From Gnetum montanum (lineage: Eukaryota > Streptophyta > Gnetopsida > Gnetales > Gnetaceae): a stretch of 51,056 bases of DNA. The position numbers were made by a program, and so were the translations under genes. The notes under the pieces are model-generated. The model was given only the letters and a program-made list of their open reading frames with translations. It was not told where the DNA came from and did not search any database. Shown here piece after piece: positions 31,626 to 42,722 of the stretch; the first letter of the stretch is position 1; each line of letters begins with the position of its first letter. The DNA lies in NCBI GenBank assembly GCA_015680685.1, contig MNCI01026213.1, forward strand, positions 5,392-56,447, in the 5' to 3' direction.

Positions 31626-32469
31626 TAATGAGTGGTGAGGTACCCCTACACTCAACCATACGAATACAAGCATTACATGCATGATATGATCAAACTTCGC
31701 AAACAAACTAGTTGTGGCATCTAAATAATTAGCCTTAGGTTGCAATTCGATGTCTTTCCACCTGGACTACTATTAGCTTTGTCACATATGGTTTAGTCCA
31801 AAGTGAGGTGTATGATGTGTTTCTAATCTAATGATACTTCTAAAGGCAGTGGAAAGTAATGTTCACTAATCTAGGAGAGAGAGGGTAAGAGAATCTAAGC
31901 TAGCCTAAGTGCGTTGAGCATCTGTTCCTTGATTATCCGTACACATCTTGAACTTCGTGCATGGCTACCATTGGGATTACCAAGCATAGATCCTAGGTAT
32001 GCTACTAGGTTACCAAGTAGTCACACTTAAATGCTCGTAATCAAGTCGTACTCATTCTGCGCTTTAACATGAGTTTAAGGATGAAAGAGATTAACTAGGA
32101 AAGCAGTAAATAATAATTAATTAAATAATTAAACTAAGTGAATGTTGCAATGACGAAGTAATCTTAATCTTTATTGCTGGTCATATGCATGTCCAAGTAC
32201 GTCACATTCGAATAAAGGATGCTGTACAATTACATTCACCACACTGTAGGCATACACTGGGAAATAATTCTAACTCTAAGAAGGAAAAACTACAAGAGTT
32301 TAGCTAAGGGACTAAAAACTAGATTCCTAAACTCATCTATCTACCTCTTATTTATAGATGAGGAGATAGGCCGTGATATCACGTATGCGATATCGCATAT
32401 GCGATATCATGATTGGGCATGCGATATCACGTATGCAATATCGTGATCGCCCCAAATGACGACTCATCA
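31626..32469 (-). repeat. 3' LTR of B2
   Basis: 844 bp. The outer base has mutated (TAATGAG). TATA box 32349-32356, AATAAAGATT-type signal near 32168, and GATATC palindrome array 32371-32443 with GCGATATCGC and ATATGCGATATC. It ends GACTCATCA before the PPT (minus CAGTCGTGGGGGTA). Confidence 0.85.
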
Positions 32470-32632
32470 TACCCCCACGACTGAATGAAAACTTGTCCTC
32501 GAGTTACAATGATTATACAGTGGATAGGTATGGGATTATTAGATGGAAAAATGGGATTATGCTGCAGTGTGGAATTAAAACAAAACAAAGACACAACAGA
32601 AAAAAGTGCTACAACTACAAAAATTTTGGAAC
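32470..32632 (-). other. PPT and 3' untranslated stretch of B2
   Basis: PPT at 32470-32484 with the adjacent CTCGAGTTACAATG word present once. The 3' untranslated sequence AATAATCCCATACC is shared with A, A2 and B1. Confidence 0.7.
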
Positions 32633-35422
32633 TCATATAGTTCCTGGTGGCGGTGGCTCCTCCATTGGCACTTTCCCTTTGTCTTGTGCTCTAGGTTTTG
32701 AGGCTTGATTGTGTTGAAGTATGGCCTAGAGCTTCTCCTATTTAGTCCAAGGGTCTTGTGCCATCCATGCTAATGTTCCAATGTTTGATGGAGTTAGTAC
32801 TTCCCATGGATAGGGTAGTTGCTGAAACATTTGGTTGGCCTTGACATACCAAGCCACGAACACCCGTCGTTACTCCTCATAGGCTTTGGCTTTATCTTTG
32901 TACTCTTGGAAATCTACTAGCCATCAAGCTAAGTCTATTGTGACACCTTTCTATCCTTGGTAGCTAGCTTTCACCACCTCAAGTTCAGAATTTGCAACTT
33001 CCAGGTCTTCCAATAGCTTCTTATGCTCTACAAATTCTGCTTCATATTTGATGTGGATGGTTGCTACCTGCTGCTCAAGATCTATCCTTGGGCACCCTAC
33101 TATTAACATGACAAGGTTGGCATACCTTAGATTTTCCAACTCCATGTACTTTATCAAATCCTGAATCTGTAGGTCCCGACCCTTAACTTCCGCTTGGCGG
33201 GCGAAGGAATATCTGTCCAATATGGCCCGCCAGTCAGTGTGTTGAGCATTGATAGTGCTGATCTGGGCCTTGGCCATATGGATTTCCTTCTCAAGAATAT
33301 GTTTATACATCCCCACTTGATTGCAGAAGTGCTCCTTCATCTTCTCATGTTGTTTAGCCTTATTTTGCCACGCGCTTATCTCAATAGCTAACTTCTGATG
33401 AATGGTGCGTACCTCCTCCATTAAGAGGGTTTGATTCTCTTTGGCTAAATAGCTTATCTCTTGGTTGACTGAAATGAATTGTTCTCACAATTGATGGAAG
33501 TGTTCCTCAAGAATGTTCTTTTGCTTTTCCACAATGGTCAACTGAAGGTTATCTACAACAAGTTGCTTGTTTTCTTCTTCTAAGGCCTTGAGTGCCTTAA
33601 GATACACATGAGTTTGCACTTGTGCTACAGAGGCATCCCAAATAGCCTTCTCTTTTTAATTAGCCACCCTTAAATTCTCCGTGATTAGCTTGGTTAGTTT
33701 CTCAGTTCTAAAATTATCTAGCTAGTCTATGAGAACGAATTGCAGAGGGTCCCGTTGTGCTACTTGTAGGGTTACGAGATGCTCTTGCAATCTTTGCACT
33801 TCTGCTTCCATATGCTCGACCCTCACTTTCTTTAAGACCAGCTTTCCCTTCATGAAAATGAGGTCTGACTAAATTATTGTAACATCCTGAGGGATGTCAA
33901 ACAAGGATTTCATTAATTGCCCTATTTGGAGTAATTGATCAAGCACATCCTCATGTTCTGCAGGAGTCATTGAGGTTTCGGCCAAAGTTTGAGAATCCCG
34001 TGCTCCTGTGAGATCTGCCAGTGGCACAATAGGTACATTGAATGATTCTTTGATGTGGTCCGTGACCACTTTTGCAACTCCCATAGCATTCTAGTATTAC
34101 ATGACCACCACGGTGGCCCCTTCACCAGTTTCTAATTGCACCTAGAAAGATGCTGCGTTTCCTGAGAGCTGTTGTGACCATCTACTTTCCCCTCCTCCTG
34201 TGTGGATCAATACTTCTCCCCTTGTGTGATCCAAAGAAATAGTGGGTTGAATGGCATCACCGATGACATAGAAGAGGTTTGCATCATCACGACCTCCCCA
34301 ACTGACCATCTCAGTGATGACCCTGAGATGGCTCATCGACAGTTTGTACTCTTGCGACAGTGGTAGCTAATCTTGGCCTATGCTGGGCCCTGCTTCCTGT
34401 TGTTAGCTATGACCTGTGCTTCGAGGTTGGATGGGTCCTACAAGTTGAGTTGTAATTGGTCCAGCCGTATGTTCTTCTTCTTGTTTTGGTCCCAGCTCTT
34501 CGCCAATGCTTTTCCTTGGAGCTGGTGCCTTTAGCAATTTAGCATATGAAGCAATTTGGGCTTTTTGGAGGACATCATTGGTGTACCCCAAATACCAGCA
34601 CATTGAGAAAGCTTTTTGATGAGACAAGGGAAAGGTAGTGCCATCTTCCCTATCTTCCGTTCCTCAAAATCACCTCAGGATCTCCATTAAATATAGATGG
34701 GGCATGTTATTGTTAACCTTCCCCATCAACAATGCACATCCTCTAGCCACATATGTTGATATTCTTTTCAGGCCCTTTGTAGGGAAGAGGTGATATGTTC
34801 TAATTTTAAAGAAAATCCTCTCTTCCATCATCAACTCACCAAATGTTTTATCTCTACCATAAGCCCTTTCCAACCAATCCCATCACACATCGGGGTCTAA
34901 ATGGGTGGATAACTGAGCAACTTTGAGCCTTGTATTTTGAAGGTTTAACACTTCTGAAATGGATTGTGCAGAGAAATCAATTGTTACACCACAAATATTA
35001 ATAGTGGTGCCTTGCTCCCTATTGTGCCAAAATTGGTACATCTCTTCTAGGTACCAGGCACCGCTTCTAGAGAGGGTAGGCCATAATGGGGATCTTTTGA
35101 GGTGATCCCTAACGACGTTAGGAGCAAACTCTGCAAAAGATTCAAAGTTCAATTCCACAATCACCACAGTGAATGTGTACTTTTCATGGATGGCCTAAAC
35201 ACAATATTGGGGCAATGTGAGATGTTGTCCCTGTTTAGGCACTTCAGATGCTCCTCCTTCTACCTGCTCGGACCGTACGGTAGGAGGATCTTTTTAATGA
35301 ATGCTAAATGATTATTCCTCCTATTCTACATGTTGTCGAATAGGATCTTGTCTTCCACCTCTCCGAGATCATTTATTTCCACCTTGATAAGGACCTTTCT
35401 GTTGTCCATACCTCGAGGCCAT
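32633..35422 (-). pseudogene. ORF2 of B2: plant-transposon-protein-like domain plus coiled coil
   Basis: From ATG 35422 (MASRYGQQKG) to TGA 32633 is 2790 nt, exactly 930 codons. About residues 85-265 (35167-34627) contain WYLEEMYQFWHNRE, GVTIDFSAQSISEVLNL and LFPTKGLKRISTYVARGCALLMGKV, resembling the putative plant transposon protein domain (PF20167; also ATHILA ORF-1). A Gln/Pro/Glu linker follows, then about residues 520-824 of coiled coil (156 codons open at 32951-33421, with MEEVRTIHQKLAIEISAW and ELEVVKASYQG), then AWYVKANQMF and a Pro-rich end. Stops interrupt it but few indels exist. A nuclear or assembly role is a guess; no known enzyme motif is present. Confidence 0.75.
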
Positions 35423-35484
35423 ATGCAATCACATGGGGTCAAGCATTAGTAAGGTTGTTTTTGAAGTTAAGTTATACCTTACTG
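35423..35484 (-). promoter_or_regulatory. Short-intron signals before ORF2 (B2)
   Basis: On the minus strand GCAGTAAGGTATAAC has its donor-like GTAAGG at 35482. The acceptor before ATG has mutated (GCAT where B1 has GCAG). Spacing is 60 nt. Confidence 0.45.
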
Positions 35485-35889
35485 CTTGCCTTAATTAATG
35501 ATCTTATGTTATCACGTGTGATATTTCCTGAAAAACTATAATAATGAGTCATGTGACTTAGGTGTTTTTCCATTTTAGTTTCCCGATATACCTAGGGATT
35601 AAATCATTTTTAGGCACAATTATTCTAAGTGTTATAGTTAATTACCCTAAATGATGTCCTTTGGGCAATGATAAATTCCAAAAAATTTAGGTGCTTTTTG
35701 ACAAGTGTCCCTCCCCCAAAACTAAGCTGAACACTTCAGGTTCAAGAAGGTTTAGACGAAATTAAAATCGGAGTACCAGTGAACAAGATATAGTTAGAAA
35801 AGAAAGGGTCACTCAATCGCAAGTCGTAGAGAAAAAATTCAAAAGCTCCCTCATGTGAATGGAAAAAATGATGCTAAGTGTTGCAGGGG

Positions 35890-35968
35890 GTCACTTATTT
35901 ATAGGTTTCTGGGATGCAATATCACATACGATACATCACGTACACAATATCATGGCCCTAGGGACATA
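35890..35968 (-). promoter_or_regulatory. Internal promoter candidate of B2
   Basis: The minus strand has CCTATAAATAAGTG (TATA at 35895-35903) preceded by decayed GATATC-type repeats (35914-35965). Same place and layout as 6140-6245 in B1, about 475 nt before ORF2. Confidence 0.6.
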
Positions 35969-36229
35969 GGGCACCACAAGAATACCAAATTTTTTAAGGA
36001 TTGTTTTGAAATCAGCGTTGTAAATTGAGGACATTGGGCTATTATAAAGGGGTTCTATGGTAATTCCATTAATTTGAAAGGCATAATTAATGATGATGAT
36101 ATGGATTTTATCAATAAAACCTCAAATGGGAGAAAAAGGCTATGTAATGGTACATAGGAATGTTGAAATCCAGAGGGATAATAGTAGGAAAAGAACATTA
36201 TGAAAAATTATGCTAAGGGTAAGAAATGG

Positions 36230-37315
36230 TATGTGTGAGCTATTTCATAAGTGAAGATTACAAAAAGTTACACAAGTGGATCCTCCCCAAAGCAGGTTCC
36301 AACCTATAATGCCCTTGTGTAACCACACTTAAAGTGTTTGTGGGCACTAGAAGGGTTAAATGTAATCCACACTAACTCCACAAAACACACACATGTAAAT
36401 ATAACCAGAATGAGATAAGAATTCTATGTTACACAAGACATAAGCTACAATTACACGAATAGTGAGATGAGATGAGATATAAAAGGGATCATAGAGATTC
36501 GGACATAAGGTACCTAACACAGGGCACAATGAATCGTACGTGTAAAGCATGATTAATTTGTCATTAACCCATCATTTCAAGATTAAGACCAAGTCCATTC
36601 CTCTAATCAGTGACATTGCATTGTTTCATCCCATGATGAGAAACTATGAGAGCATCATAACAACAAGGTGCATGATCACTTGGCATTTTATTCAAGGGAG
36701 GAATAATTTTTGTTTTCTGGCACTTTTATTTTTCTTTTTCTTTCTTTTTGAATACTGAATCTAGAGAAGCTTCCAACCTTCAGGTATGGATGCATGTCTT
36801 TCTAGTGGAACACCCTAGAACAACATTGGATTTTTGAGTGCCCTTTTGATTACTCTTACTCCCTTTTTCATTAGATCTACAAGGATCTTAGTACAACCAT
36901 GTTGCATGCTAACTCCCACAGATGTCACCAAAGAGAATCCCCAAGTCCCCTTTATGTCACAGCCTAATCATTTCCTTTTGATCCATCCCTCTCTATTCTA
37001 GGTACAATGAACACAAAATTGATTTTAAGTTTTTACAATGTTAAGAATATCACTATACCCTCAAATAGAACCTCTTATTTGTAGAGTGGATGAGTGGGTG
37101 TAATGGGCTCACTGTCCACATAATTGATTGTTTAAGACTTGATAACATAGAACACACCTCAATCAACGATCCACATGAGTGTTTTATTCATAGACGAGAT
37201 TACTTACAAAAACATAAAAAGGACAAAAAGGTAAAACAAGAAAGTTGAAAAATGAAAAACTAGAAAACAAAAAGTTGTAAAATCAAAGAAAATAAAAAGT
37301 GGTTATTAATCCTAC
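36230..37315 (-). other. Conserved non-coding block between gag and ORF2 (B2)
   Basis: Collinear with B1 6540-7610. It holds the CTCCCCAAAGCAGGTTCCAACC and TGCCCTTGTGTAACCACACTT motifs (36285-36335), CATGTCTTTCTAGTGG (36794-36809) and an A-rich plus-strand tract (37205-37310). Confidence 0.6.
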
Positions 37316-37321
37316 TTGTTT

Positions 37322-39305
37322 TTAGGATGGGGGATATCCCCCATAACTCATCGATTGAGGATGGAAAGGATTAATAAAGGGAATATGAGGATCCTTGCAT
37401 GTTGGAAGTGTTGAGGCCCAGCCATACTTACCTTGTCGGGGTTCACACACTTGATTATAGTAAGCATAGTGGGGCAATTTATATGACATAGTTCCCGAAT
37501 AATGAGTTTACCCACTATGATATTTGGGATCGTTAGATGGTATGCAAGGATCGGGATGATGCCTTCCATGGCTGTGTTCATTGGGCTGGATTGTTGTTGG
37601 AGTGTGAGTTGGTGGCCCTGATGAAATAACATGAGGTGTGGGGTTCGAAGATGATGGTGTACCACAAGGTTGAACTTGTGCTGACTTGGAGGATGCAGTG
37701 GCCCTGGAATTGTGTTGTCCCTTCTTATGATCATGTTTAAAGAATGGGCACTTTGGATGTTGAGGAGGTCTCTCACTGCTGTTGGTAGTATTAGCACAAG
37801 TAACGTTCGTGGGTTGTTGTGGTGGGGTAGACACCTTAGGAACAGTTGGTGGAAATATGGAAGGAGGGAAAGGATGAGAATGTTAAAAAGTTAGGAGGAG
37901 TATAAGGTGCACATGGTGGTGGTTGTGTTGGAGGCATGGGTTGATAGTATTGAGGAGAATGGTACTATGGTGAGATAGAGTATGTTGGCCCAGTTGGAGA
38001 AACAGGATGTTAAACAAGATAAGCATTTGGGTTCGGATGATATGAAGGGTGTCTCTAGTTTAGTGGTGGTCTCCCCCACAATTGGGATTATTGCCACTAT
38101 GATTGAACACAGTATCTTTGTATGAACTCAGGATGTAACATGTTTCCCCAATGCTCATGTAAATGTAACAAGATTGGGCATTGACCCTTGGGGTGATCGT
38201 ACAGGCATCTGTTACATTCATATGTATGATTGGAAATTGAGCTCTTATTTTCCTTATTCCTTCTTTCTGATTATCTACTATTTTGTCCTGCTTCTTGGGT
38301 TTTCAAAAATCTTTCTTGAATAATGTTGATAAATTCTCCACACTTTTGATACGTCCATTCCAACATCTTATTGATCTTTTCCTCAACTTTTACTAATGAT
38401 TTTTGTATCTACAAAGATGGTTCTTTCTCCTTGTGATAAGTTGATTCCTCCTTTTTACGATCATGGACCTTTGTTAAGTTGAAATTTTGGTCGCATTGAT
38501 GTTTTTGAACACTCTCCCATCTAGCCATATCTCCTTCTTTTTTTGCTACCCACTTAATAAGCTCTTGGACTTGATGGATTCATAGTTCGTATAGTTGACC
38601 TTGGGCATACATCCCTAGGGTTTCTCTTGTTGCATCACGAAGCCCATCAATGATATGGTACATTAGCCTTTCCTCAGAAAACCCATGGCCTGGACAATTG
38701 TTTAATAGTGCATAATATTTTTCTAAGGCCATGTCCAATGGTTCATGTTGTGCTTGTTTCCATCCTTTGATTTGTTTCCTCAAGGCTAACACTCTTGCAT
38801 AGGTTTGATATTTTTCATTAAAGACTTCTACCATTGTTGACCAACGTCATATTGAATTTGGTTTTAACGATTTATACCATACTTTTGCTTAGTCAACGAG
38901 TGTCATAGGAAAGAGCTTAAGTTTTTGTCAATCATTATCAATGTTATTCCATGTATAGGCATCATAGAAGGCTTGTAAGTGTTGATATGGATCTAAGTCA
39001 TAGCCTCCTAAAAATTTAGGAAAGTTGTTTAAATCGAGCTTGGGTAGATGACTCTCTTTACAATGCCTATGTGAGATTCGAACAACGTCTTATATTTGCG
39101 TTAAGCTTGTAGTGGCTAGTAGGGGTTTATCATCATCTTGTAAGTTATGTCTTCACGTATTGGGATGATGTTTCTTTCATTTATGTTTATAAGAAACTCC
39201 CATTTCAGGTCGTGTACTCCAATCTTCATCGTCATACAGTTCGTTGGTTCTCTAATGAAGTTCTTCACTAGGTGTGGCATTGTTATAGTCTTGTAGGAGA
39301 GCCAT
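37322..39305 (-). pseudogene. gag of B2 (broken)
   Basis: ATG at 39305 (MALLQDYNNA), stop at 37322 after SYGGYPPS. The capsid part at 38580-38834 reads VEVFNEKYQTYARVLALRKQIKGWKQAQHEPLDMALEKYYALLNNCPGHGF. The knuckle region lies near 38165-38215. The Pro/Ser/Thr-rich tail (37508-37834) contains HPKCPFFKHDHKKGQHNS, which looks like a second His/Cys cluster. The tail holds the strong donor-like AAG/GTAAGTATGG (G at 37431). Stops and shifts interrupt it. No pol follows. Confidence 0.8.
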
Positions 39306-39424
39306 GGTTGTGAAGTGTGTGAATTTATGTGTGAATTTTAATAATTATTTCTTTCTAAAATATATATCATTAATTCCTTCACAGTGACCTTGTATGATAT
39401 AACTAATCCAGATAACTAGCACCA

Positions 39425-39442
39425 TCCCCGACAATGGTGCCA
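39425..39442 (-). other. Primer-binding site of B2 (tRNA-Asp type)
   Basis: The plus strand TCCCCGACAATGGTGCCA matches 15 of 18 bases of the tRNA-Asp 3' end, with transitions only. One base from the LTR. Confidence 0.85.
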
Positions 39443-39443
39443 A

Positions 39444-40273
39444 TGATGAGTGGCGAGTTACCCCTACACTCAACCATACAAATACGAGCATTACACGCGT
39501 GATCTAGTCAAACTCTATAGACAAACTAGTTGTGACATCTAGATAGTTAGCCTTAGGTCACAATTTTCTATGTTCCCACCTAGACTAGTATTAGCTTTAT
39601 CATGTATGGTTTAGTCCAGAGTGAGGTGTATGATGTGTTTCTAATCTAATGCTACTCTTGAAGGTAGTGGAAAGTAATGTTCACTAATCTAGGAGAGAGA
39701 GGGTAAGAGAATCTAAACTAGCCTAAGTGTCATCAACATCCATTCCTTGATTATTCGTATACATCTTGGACTTCGTGCATGACTACCATTGGGATTACCA
39801 AGCACAAATCCTAGATATGCTACTCAGTTACCAAGTAGTCACACTTAAATGCTCGTAATCAAGTTGTACTCATTTCATGTTTTAACATGAGTTTAAGGGT
39901 GAGAGAGATTAACTAGGAAAGTAGTAAATAGCAATTAATTAAATAATTAAACTAAGTGAATGCTGTAATGATGAAGTAATCTTGATCTTTATTGCTGGTC
40001 ATGTGCGTGTCCAAGTACGTCACACTCGAATAAAGGATGCTGTACAATTACACTCATCACACTGTGGGCATACACTGAGAAATAATTCTAACTCTAAGAA
40101 GGGAAAACTGCAAGATTTTAGCTAAGGGACTAAAAAATAGATGCCTAAACTCATATTTCTACCTCTTATTTATAGATGAGGAGATAGGTCATGATATCGC
40201 GTATGCGATATCACGACTGGGCATGCGATATCGCGTATGCGATATTGTGGTCATCCCAAATGACAACTCATCA
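39444..40273 (-). repeat. 5' LTR of B2
   Basis: 830 bp, TGATGAGTGGCG to AACTCATCA; TATA 40167-40174; GATATC array 40191-40248. Pairs with 31626-32469; differences between the two are mostly transitions. Confidence 0.85.
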
Positions 40274-40278
40274 TGCTC

Positions 40279-40478
40279 TCTATACTAAGTATGGCATAGA
40301 GAATCCTTCAATTTTAACCATTGCATTGGCCCCTTTATTTTTCCAAAATTCTTACATTTCTCCTAAGTTCCATTCTCTATTGTTGGTTAGTATCGACCAT
40401 AATGGAGATGCTTGGAGTTGCATATTTACAACTTTTGTATTGTGAAGGTCCTCCTTCTAGTGGTCTCTTTGGGGCCAT
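40279..40478 (-). pseudogene. ORF2 5' end of C
   Basis: ATG at 40478 gives MAPKETTRRRTF, matching the MAPK start of B1 and D. Stops follow within about 20 codons. The domain and coiled-coil regions of B are absent: C jumps from here to the 3' end of ORF2 (31625 side), so its ORF2 is internally deleted. Confidence 0.55.
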
Positions 40479-40548
40479 TTGCAATCAACAAGGATATGAA
40501 ATTATTAGAATGTTCATACCAGTTCTTAATAGCTCTTTACCTTACTCA
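40479..40548 (-). promoter_or_regulatory. Short-intron signals before ORF2 (C)
   Basis: Donor-like GAGTAAGGTAAAG has its G at 40545. The acceptor position reads TTGCAA directly before ATG, the AG having mutated to AA. Spacing is 67 nt. Confidence 0.4.
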
Positions 40549-41024
40549 TACCCTTGGTTAGATCAAGTTTTGGTCATATGATGATTGTAGAGTTAAAAAA
40601 ATTGGAAAAAAGGAACCCCTTAGGTGCTATATCTTTTAGTTAATTATGATCTTATATCGTTTTCCTTGCTTATTATGGCCTAAAATAGTTAATATGATCT
40701 ATTAGGAGTATTATCTGAGTCTTTCTAGCCTTAGTTTGATTGATTAACTTTAAGATTCTTATTATCTCTTTGTACATACCCTTTTTAGTATCTTCTGGGC
40801 ATTAGGAATTTTTGGCCCAAATTTTCAAGTTTTCACTTATATCACTCAATGCACCCCCCACGACTAAGTTGAGCACTCTAGAATCAACAAGGTTCAAGAA
40901 TTTTGAAAATCAGAGCTATGAGGACGAAGTTATGGTCTTTGGAAGCTAGTGTGCAAGAAGGCTAAGGAAAAACTACAAAAAGTTCTCTCACTACAAACAA
41001 GAAAAAAGAAACATTTCACTAACT

Positions 41025-41115
41025 CCCATGCATATATATACTATTTTTTAATGTGTGACATCATAAATACAACATTGTAGGTGCCTACAACATTGTAACT
41101 ACAACATCATCGTTA
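41025..41115 (-). promoter_or_regulatory. Internal promoter candidate of C
   Basis: The minus strand carries GATGTTGTAG, ACAATGTTGTAGG and CTACAATGTTGT repeats (41060-41112), then AGTATATATATGC (41031-41043). These words resemble the U3 array of the C LTR (31140-31310) and not the GATATC repeats of B. Confidence 0.5.
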
Positions 41116-41389
41116 AAAAGTTCAAAATTTTCATTAATTTTTCTTGGAAAAATTGAGTGCGATGGAATGTCTAGAAGATGTAAAGCTTGTCTAGAGGATC
41201 ATGGGCCATGAGTGATGCATATTTTTCAATAATCTAGAATTCAAGGTTCATGAAGAAGGAATCTTGAGCAATGAAATTTTATGGTATGGATAAGAAATGG
41301 ATAATGAATTTCTGGTGTACAAAGATATTATTAGATGATACAAGAAGCATTTATTAAGTCTTGATTGTTTTGGAAGGCAGAAGATGATG

Positions 41390-42330
41390 TGGAATTTCCT
41401 ATCAAGTATGAAATAAAAGAGTTATACAAGTGGGTCATTCCTAAAGTAGGCTCCAACCCTTAGTGCCCTTGTATAACCACACCTAAAAGTGTCTGTAGGC
41501 ACTCAAGGAGCTGAATGTAAGACATACCTGTCTTGCAAAACACACATGTTCACATCACTAGGTTGGGAAATAATGCTATATTATACAAAACCACAAGTTA
41601 TGATTAAATATATATTGAGGTGAGATTGATTGTAGAAAGGATTGCTGAAATTAGGACATGAATTCTTTTGTTTTATTAGTGGTTAAAGTAATCATTATTC
41701 TTTCTATCCAAGATTCAAACCAAGTCCAGACCACATTATAGTGACATCGCATTATTTCATCTCTTGGAGTTACAACTATAAGATTACCACTATTATTAAG
41801 AGTGTTGTCACTTGGCATATTGTCCAAGGAAAGAGTTTATTCATTGTAATTTTTTTTAGCTTTCTGAGAAGTGGCCTACCTTTAGGCATGGGTAACATGT
41901 CTTTCCAATGAAACTCCCAGAAATTTATTCTTGTGCATTTTTTTTTAATTTTTTAACTATGTCAACCTTACCAGAGGACTACCTTCAGGCATGGGTAACA
42001 TGTCTTTTTAGTGACATGGTAAGGCAACACTTATTTTATTCTTACTCCCATTTTTCATTAGATCTACAATGATATAATACAACCTTAGCCACATGATAGG
42101 ACTTAACAAAAGCAATCCAAGAGAATCCACAAATCCTTTTGATGTGACACCCTTTACATTCTCACTTGATTCTTCACTTTTCTATCGAGGCATAATGATT
42201 ACAAGTTTATTCTTAGTTTTATGATGGGAAAAATGTCATTATGGCCATGGTAAGAACCTCTTATTAATAGAATGGGTGGATGAATGTTGTGGTCTCACTA
42301 TACAAATAATTAGTTTCTTATGACTTGATA
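41390..42330 (-). other. Conserved non-coding block of C
   Basis: Collinear with the B and D blocks: AAGTGGGTCATTCCTAAAG (41427 on), CCCTTGTATAACCACACCT, and the AGGCATGGGTAACATGTCTTT motif present twice (41884-41904 and 41987-42007). No coding frame. Confidence 0.6.
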
Positions 42331-42394
42331 ACATAGGGAAATCTTCACCTTATTGGACTACATCTTGCTTTATTCTTGGTATGTTTTATTAGCA

Positions 42395-42665
42395 AAGAAA
42401 AAGAAAATGAAAAATATTTACAAAGAAAATGAAAATAAAGTATGAAAAGGATGAAAAAGATAACAAGAAAGGAAAAAGATAAAAAGAATGAAAAATATTA
42501 AAAGAATGAAAAATGATCAAAGAATAGAAAATATTAAAGAATTAAGAAATTATTTAGAAATTGAACAAAGCATAAAGGAATGGAAAAATGATTAAAAAAA
42601 GTGAAAAGGTATATCAAGAAATTAGAAATAAAAAAGAATTGTAAAACAAAAAATTGAAAACCACT
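42395..42665. repeat. A-rich (purine) low-complexity tract in C
   Basis: A long run of AAAGAAAATGAAAAA-type sequence on the plus strand. It is an expanded version of the shorter A-rich tract found beside the gag or integrase end in every other copy. Confidence 0.75.
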
Positions 42666-42722
42666 TATTAATTCTTGAATTAGGATGAGATATCTCCCCC
42701 ATATTGAACTCATGGACAAGTG

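Larger units (their letters stand above)
31626..40273 (-). mobile_element. Element B2: pol-less gag + ORF2 retrotransposon, nested in C
   Basis: 8.65 kb; LTRs 31626-32469 and 39444-40273, PBS 39425-39442, single PPT at 32470. Layout is identical to B1: gag, non-coding block, internal promoter, ORF2. Flanks TTCTC (31621-31625) and TGCTC (40274-40278) are probable target duplications with one difference. It is the better-preserved member of the family, with ORF2 still exactly 930 codons long. Confidence 0.85.

Noticed and set aside
42534-42719. Small hydrophobic frame in the A-rich tract of C
   Set aside because: Phe/Leu/Ile-rich translation is a direct effect of the T-rich minus strand. Similar frames occur beside every gag or integrase end.
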